From assembly GCF_943373825.1 (NCBI RefSeq), contig NZ_CALSBP010000002.1:3709501-3773500 (forward strand): a stretch of 64,000 nt of DNA. Direction: 5' to 3'. The first letter of the stretch is position 1; the number at the start of each line of letters is the position of its first letter. The position numbers and the translations under genes were made by a program. Below, piece after piece: positions 61,525-64,000 of the stretch. This stretch comes from Aquimarina spinulae. Its GTDB lineage: Bacteria; Bacteroidota; Bacteroidia; Flavobacteriales; Flavobacteriaceae. The notes under the pieces were generated by a model, which saw nothing but the letters and a program-made list of their open reading frames with translations, was not told the origin of the DNA and did no database searches.

Positions 61525-64000
61525 ATGAAAAAGATAGCTTATTTATTTTTTATGACCTTTTTCTTATTATTAGGAACCTCGGGTATAGCTCAAAGTTATG
61601 AACTTACAATAGGTGGATATGTAGGAGATGGTAGCCCCGGAACAAGTTGTGGTTCTGGTTCTAAAGGATTACAATATATAGAAGCAACATACCAAAACGG
61701 AACGAAAACAAGAATTTTTGAGCCGGGAGTGTATGAGAATAAACCTCTTGTAATGACTCCGGTTATATTTAATGAGAGTAATAAAATTGTACACCTACGT
61801 TTTCATACCAATAAAAGAAGAAGAAACTCGATAGGTAACTGTAAATCTAAACGAAGAAATGGAGATATAAATATTACAGGGTGTTATTATAGAGATTATA
61901 ATTTTAGCGAGTTTTTACCAACTCCATCTGCTGTACCAGGAAATGCTATCATAAATGTAAGACCAATTATTACATTAAATACTTCTGCAGTTTCTGATAT
62001 TATTGGATATGAAGACTCGTTTGAAGTAACTTCAACTGCCGGATTTAATACCGGAGTTTATAAATGGCAATACCAATTATCCCCTGGAGCTGTTAATCCT
62101 AATGGTTCATGGCAAAATATTCCATTACCCGCAACACCTAATGTATTTAGAGCAATACCGCAGGATTTTTTACCAAAATCAGCAATAGGACAGAATATTT
62201 ATTTTAGGATTTTACCTTGTGTAGATAAACCATCAGAGAATATTATTAGTTTTAGATTACGAAGATCTGCACCTCATATTGTTTCTCCTCCAACAATAAC
62301 AGATGTTAGTTGTTATGATAGTATTGATGGTGAAGTAAGAGTAACTTTTGACAGAGCATTAGAACCAGGAGATAATTTGGGAATAGCTGTAAGCGATATG
62401 TCAAGACCAATAGGAACTGATCCAGATGGTAATACAATTTATGCTGCTGTAGAATCATATTCTAATATTTCGTTTGATGGATCTAACAGCTATACTTTAA
62501 CCGGGCTTCCACCTAGTACTGCCGGTTTTAAATTAGATATGATAGGAGGGTATAACGGATTTGTGTATTACACAGGAGATGCAAGCCATACGGCTGTTGT
62601 AAATATAGGTAAACCTACCCCGGTTTCTTTTGAAGTTACAGAAATCGTAGATGTATGGTGTAATGATGGTGATACAGACATTAATAATAATACCGATGGA
62701 GAAATACATCTAAGTGCAGCAGGAGGTGGTACCGGTAATTATGAATTTGCTATAAAAGAAGCAGGAACGTCCTCTTTTACATGGCTTCCTTTTGCAAATA
62801 CTAGTACTCATGACATAACAGGTTTAAAATCGGTTACTTATGAAGTGCAGGTGCGTAAAAGGGTTAGAGGAGGAAGTGTATATTGTGTTGCTCGAGAACA
62901 AATAAATGTAGCAGGAGAAATAAGACTGGGAGACGATATAGTAGAGTCTGAAATCATAGAAGAACCAGATGAACCATTACAGGTAGAATTATTAGAATAT
63001 AAAGAGCCAACCGCCTACGGTTTTTTAGATGGGTTTTTTAAAGTTCGCATTTTTGGAGGAACCGCCTTAAATGATGATAGCTATACTTTTGAATGGAAAG
63101 ATGATACCGGAAATGTATTAACTACTACCACAACAAGTGTATTACCGGGAAATCAGGGATATCAAGTGATATTACATTCGATAGGCGAAGGAGTCTATAA
63201 TTTAAGTGCAAGAGATGCCAACTATAATGATGCCACTTACAAAGATGGATGTTTCTTTACCAATATTGAATATAATCTGGAACAACCCGAACCACTTGAA
63301 GTAACCATAGAAATATATAATCCTATCTCGTGTAATATTGATAACGAATATAGTGATGGCATCGATTTTAATACCCCTCTGGGAATTCCAGATCAATTTC
63401 AGGATGGAGCATTAGTGGTACATGCAAAGGGAGGCGTGAAATTTGATAATACTATTGCCAATCCCGGGGAATGTAGGGCTAATTTTATGCCGTATTGTTA
63501 TCGTTGGAAAAAGAATGTAGGAGGAGTTTGGCAAAATATTGCTGTGAATGATAGTATTATAGAGAATCAGAGTGTAGGTATGTATGCACTAAATGTAGAA
63601 GATAAAAATGGTATTGTATTAGGGACTTATGAAGCCTATACAGATGTAGATGGTACCCGACAATATAGGTTAGTTCAGGCAATTGATAGCACAAAATATT
63701 TAACACAGCCGGATAAACTAGGAATTTCTTTTACCAATACTGTTGTCACATGTGCTAATGGAGACGATGCAGAGGCAACGACTTTTGTTGTTGGAGGAAC
63801 ACCACCATATACATATGAGTGGAGTAATGGAGAAACTACTCCAACCATAACCAATCTTATAGCAGGAACATATTTGATTTTTGTTACAGACGCTAAAGGC
63901 TGTCAAATAGAAGGAAGTGTAAAAATCGATCAGCCTGGCGGACTTGAAATAAACCCTATATCAGTAATATCTCCAACATGTTTTGAAGGTAATGATGGGC
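61525..64000 (+). CDS. SprB-repeat surface protein, N-terminal part (cut by window edge)
   Basis: The frame from ATG 61525 is open for 825 codons to the right edge, so the gene is incomplete. The signal peptide is IAYLFFMTFFLLLGTSGIAQ. The N-terminal 230 residues are unique. From about 250 on there are SprB-type repeats: clearest at 732-802 (VVTCANGDDAEATTFVVGGTPPYTYEWSNGETTPTITNL), with weaker ones near 253, 370, 592 and 808. SprB repeats are found in large mobile adhesins of gliding flavobacteria, usually exported by the type IX system. Whether this protein has a T9SS tail, RHS repeats or a toxin end lies outside the window. Confidence 0.85.
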   Translation, partial: MKKIAYLFFMTFFLLLGTSGIAQSYELTIGGYVGDGSPGTSCGSGSKGLQYIEATYQNGTKTRIFEPGVYENKPLVMTPVIFNESNKIVHLRFHTNKRRRNSIGNCKSKRRNGDINITGCYYRDYNFSEFLPTPSAVPGNAIINVRPIITLNTSAVSDIIGYEDSFEVTSTAGFNTGVYKWQYQLSPGAVNPNGSWQNIPLPATPNVFRAIPQDFLPKSAIGQNIYFRILPCVDKPSENIISFRLRRSAPHIVSPPTITDVSCYDSIDGEVRVTFDRALEPGDNLGIAVSDMSRPIGTDPDGNTIYAAVESYSNISFDGSNSYTLTGLPPSTAGFKLDMIGGYNGFVYYTGDASHTAVVNIGKPTPVSFEVTEIVDVWCNDGDTDINNNTDGEIHLSAAGGGTGNYEFAIKEAGTSSFTWLPFANTSTHDITGLKSVTYEVQVRKRVRGGSVYCVAREQINVAGEIRLGDDIVESEIIEEPDEPLQVELLEYKEPTAYGFLDGFFKVRIFGGTALNDDSYTFEWKDDTGNVLTTTTTSVLPGNQGYQVILHSIGEGVYNLSARDANYNDATYKDGCFFTNIEYNLEQPEPLEVTIEIYNPISCNIDNEYSDGIDFNTPLGIPDQFQDGALVVHAKGGVKFDNTIANPGECRANFMPYCYRWKKNVGGVWQNIAVNDSIIENQSVGMYALNVEDKNGIVLGTYEAYTDVDGTRQYRLVQAIDSTKYLTQPDKLGISFTNTVVTCANGDDAEATTFVVGGTPPYTYEWSNGETTPTITNLIAGTYLIFVTDAKGCQIEGSVKIDQPGGLEINPISVISPTCFEGNDG

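Overview
The window looks like chromosomal DNA of a marine member of the Flavobacteriaceae (Bacteroidota), plausibly Aquimarina or a near relative. The genus is an inference from gene content and style, not a search result. The DNA is AT-rich. The best promoters follow the Bacteroidota pattern (TTG, about 19 bases, then TAnnTTTG). Typical family genes are present: an LptD-like protein, DUF3822, an Oar-type TonB receptor, SprB repeats and double-glycine leader peptides. I found no tRNA, rRNA, CRISPR array, transposase or phage module by eye.

Layout. 1-3.2 kb is an accessory strip: an RDD protein cut by the left edge, small membrane or lipoprotein genes that look like orphans, a frameshifted gene-end remnant, a six-copy degenerate repeat partly linked to hairpin terminators, and a Cys-rich double-glycine peptide gene. 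3.2-5.1 kb holds a predicted barrel protein and an S41 protease lipoprotein. 5.2-14.3 kb is housekeeping: cupin protein, ferredoxin, RidA, LptD-like protein, amidase, MCE/MlaD protein, and a split Fe-S (HdrC/HdrB-like) pair with a HAD protein between. 14.4-25.7 kb has a GH3/beta-lactamase fusion, aldo/keto reductase, an rsmD operon, a RecD-like helicase, a KdsB-KdnB fusion and a small acyltransferase. 26.4-31.6 kb has yebC, a pterin dehydratase gene, a conserved lipoprotein, a second double-glycine peptide gene missed by length-limited ORF calling, maf and a UbiA-family gene.

31.8-35.9 kb is a sensor kinase/response regulator pair followed by two paralogous small secreted proteins and a HEXXH lipoprotein, several with the same leader motif. 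35.9-43.5 kb has rlmH, nadC, a BrkB/YihY protein, three chalcone-isomerase-like paralogues with a DUF2147 gene among them, and priA. 43.5-54.3 kb has a LytTR regulator, the rpsF-rpsR-rplI operon behind a near-perfect promoter, a TonB-dependent receptor, an M20 peptidase, a FtsX/MacB-type permease and hisS.

54.3 kb to the right edge is the most unusual part: an apparent operon for giant exported proteins (1579 aa of mostly unrecognised sequence, a 693-aa five-module fibronectin type III protein, and an SprB-repeat protein running off the end). It is preceded by an 18-bp perfect palindrome next to a TATATTTG promoter element. I consider it the best candidate for an undescribed cell-surface system.
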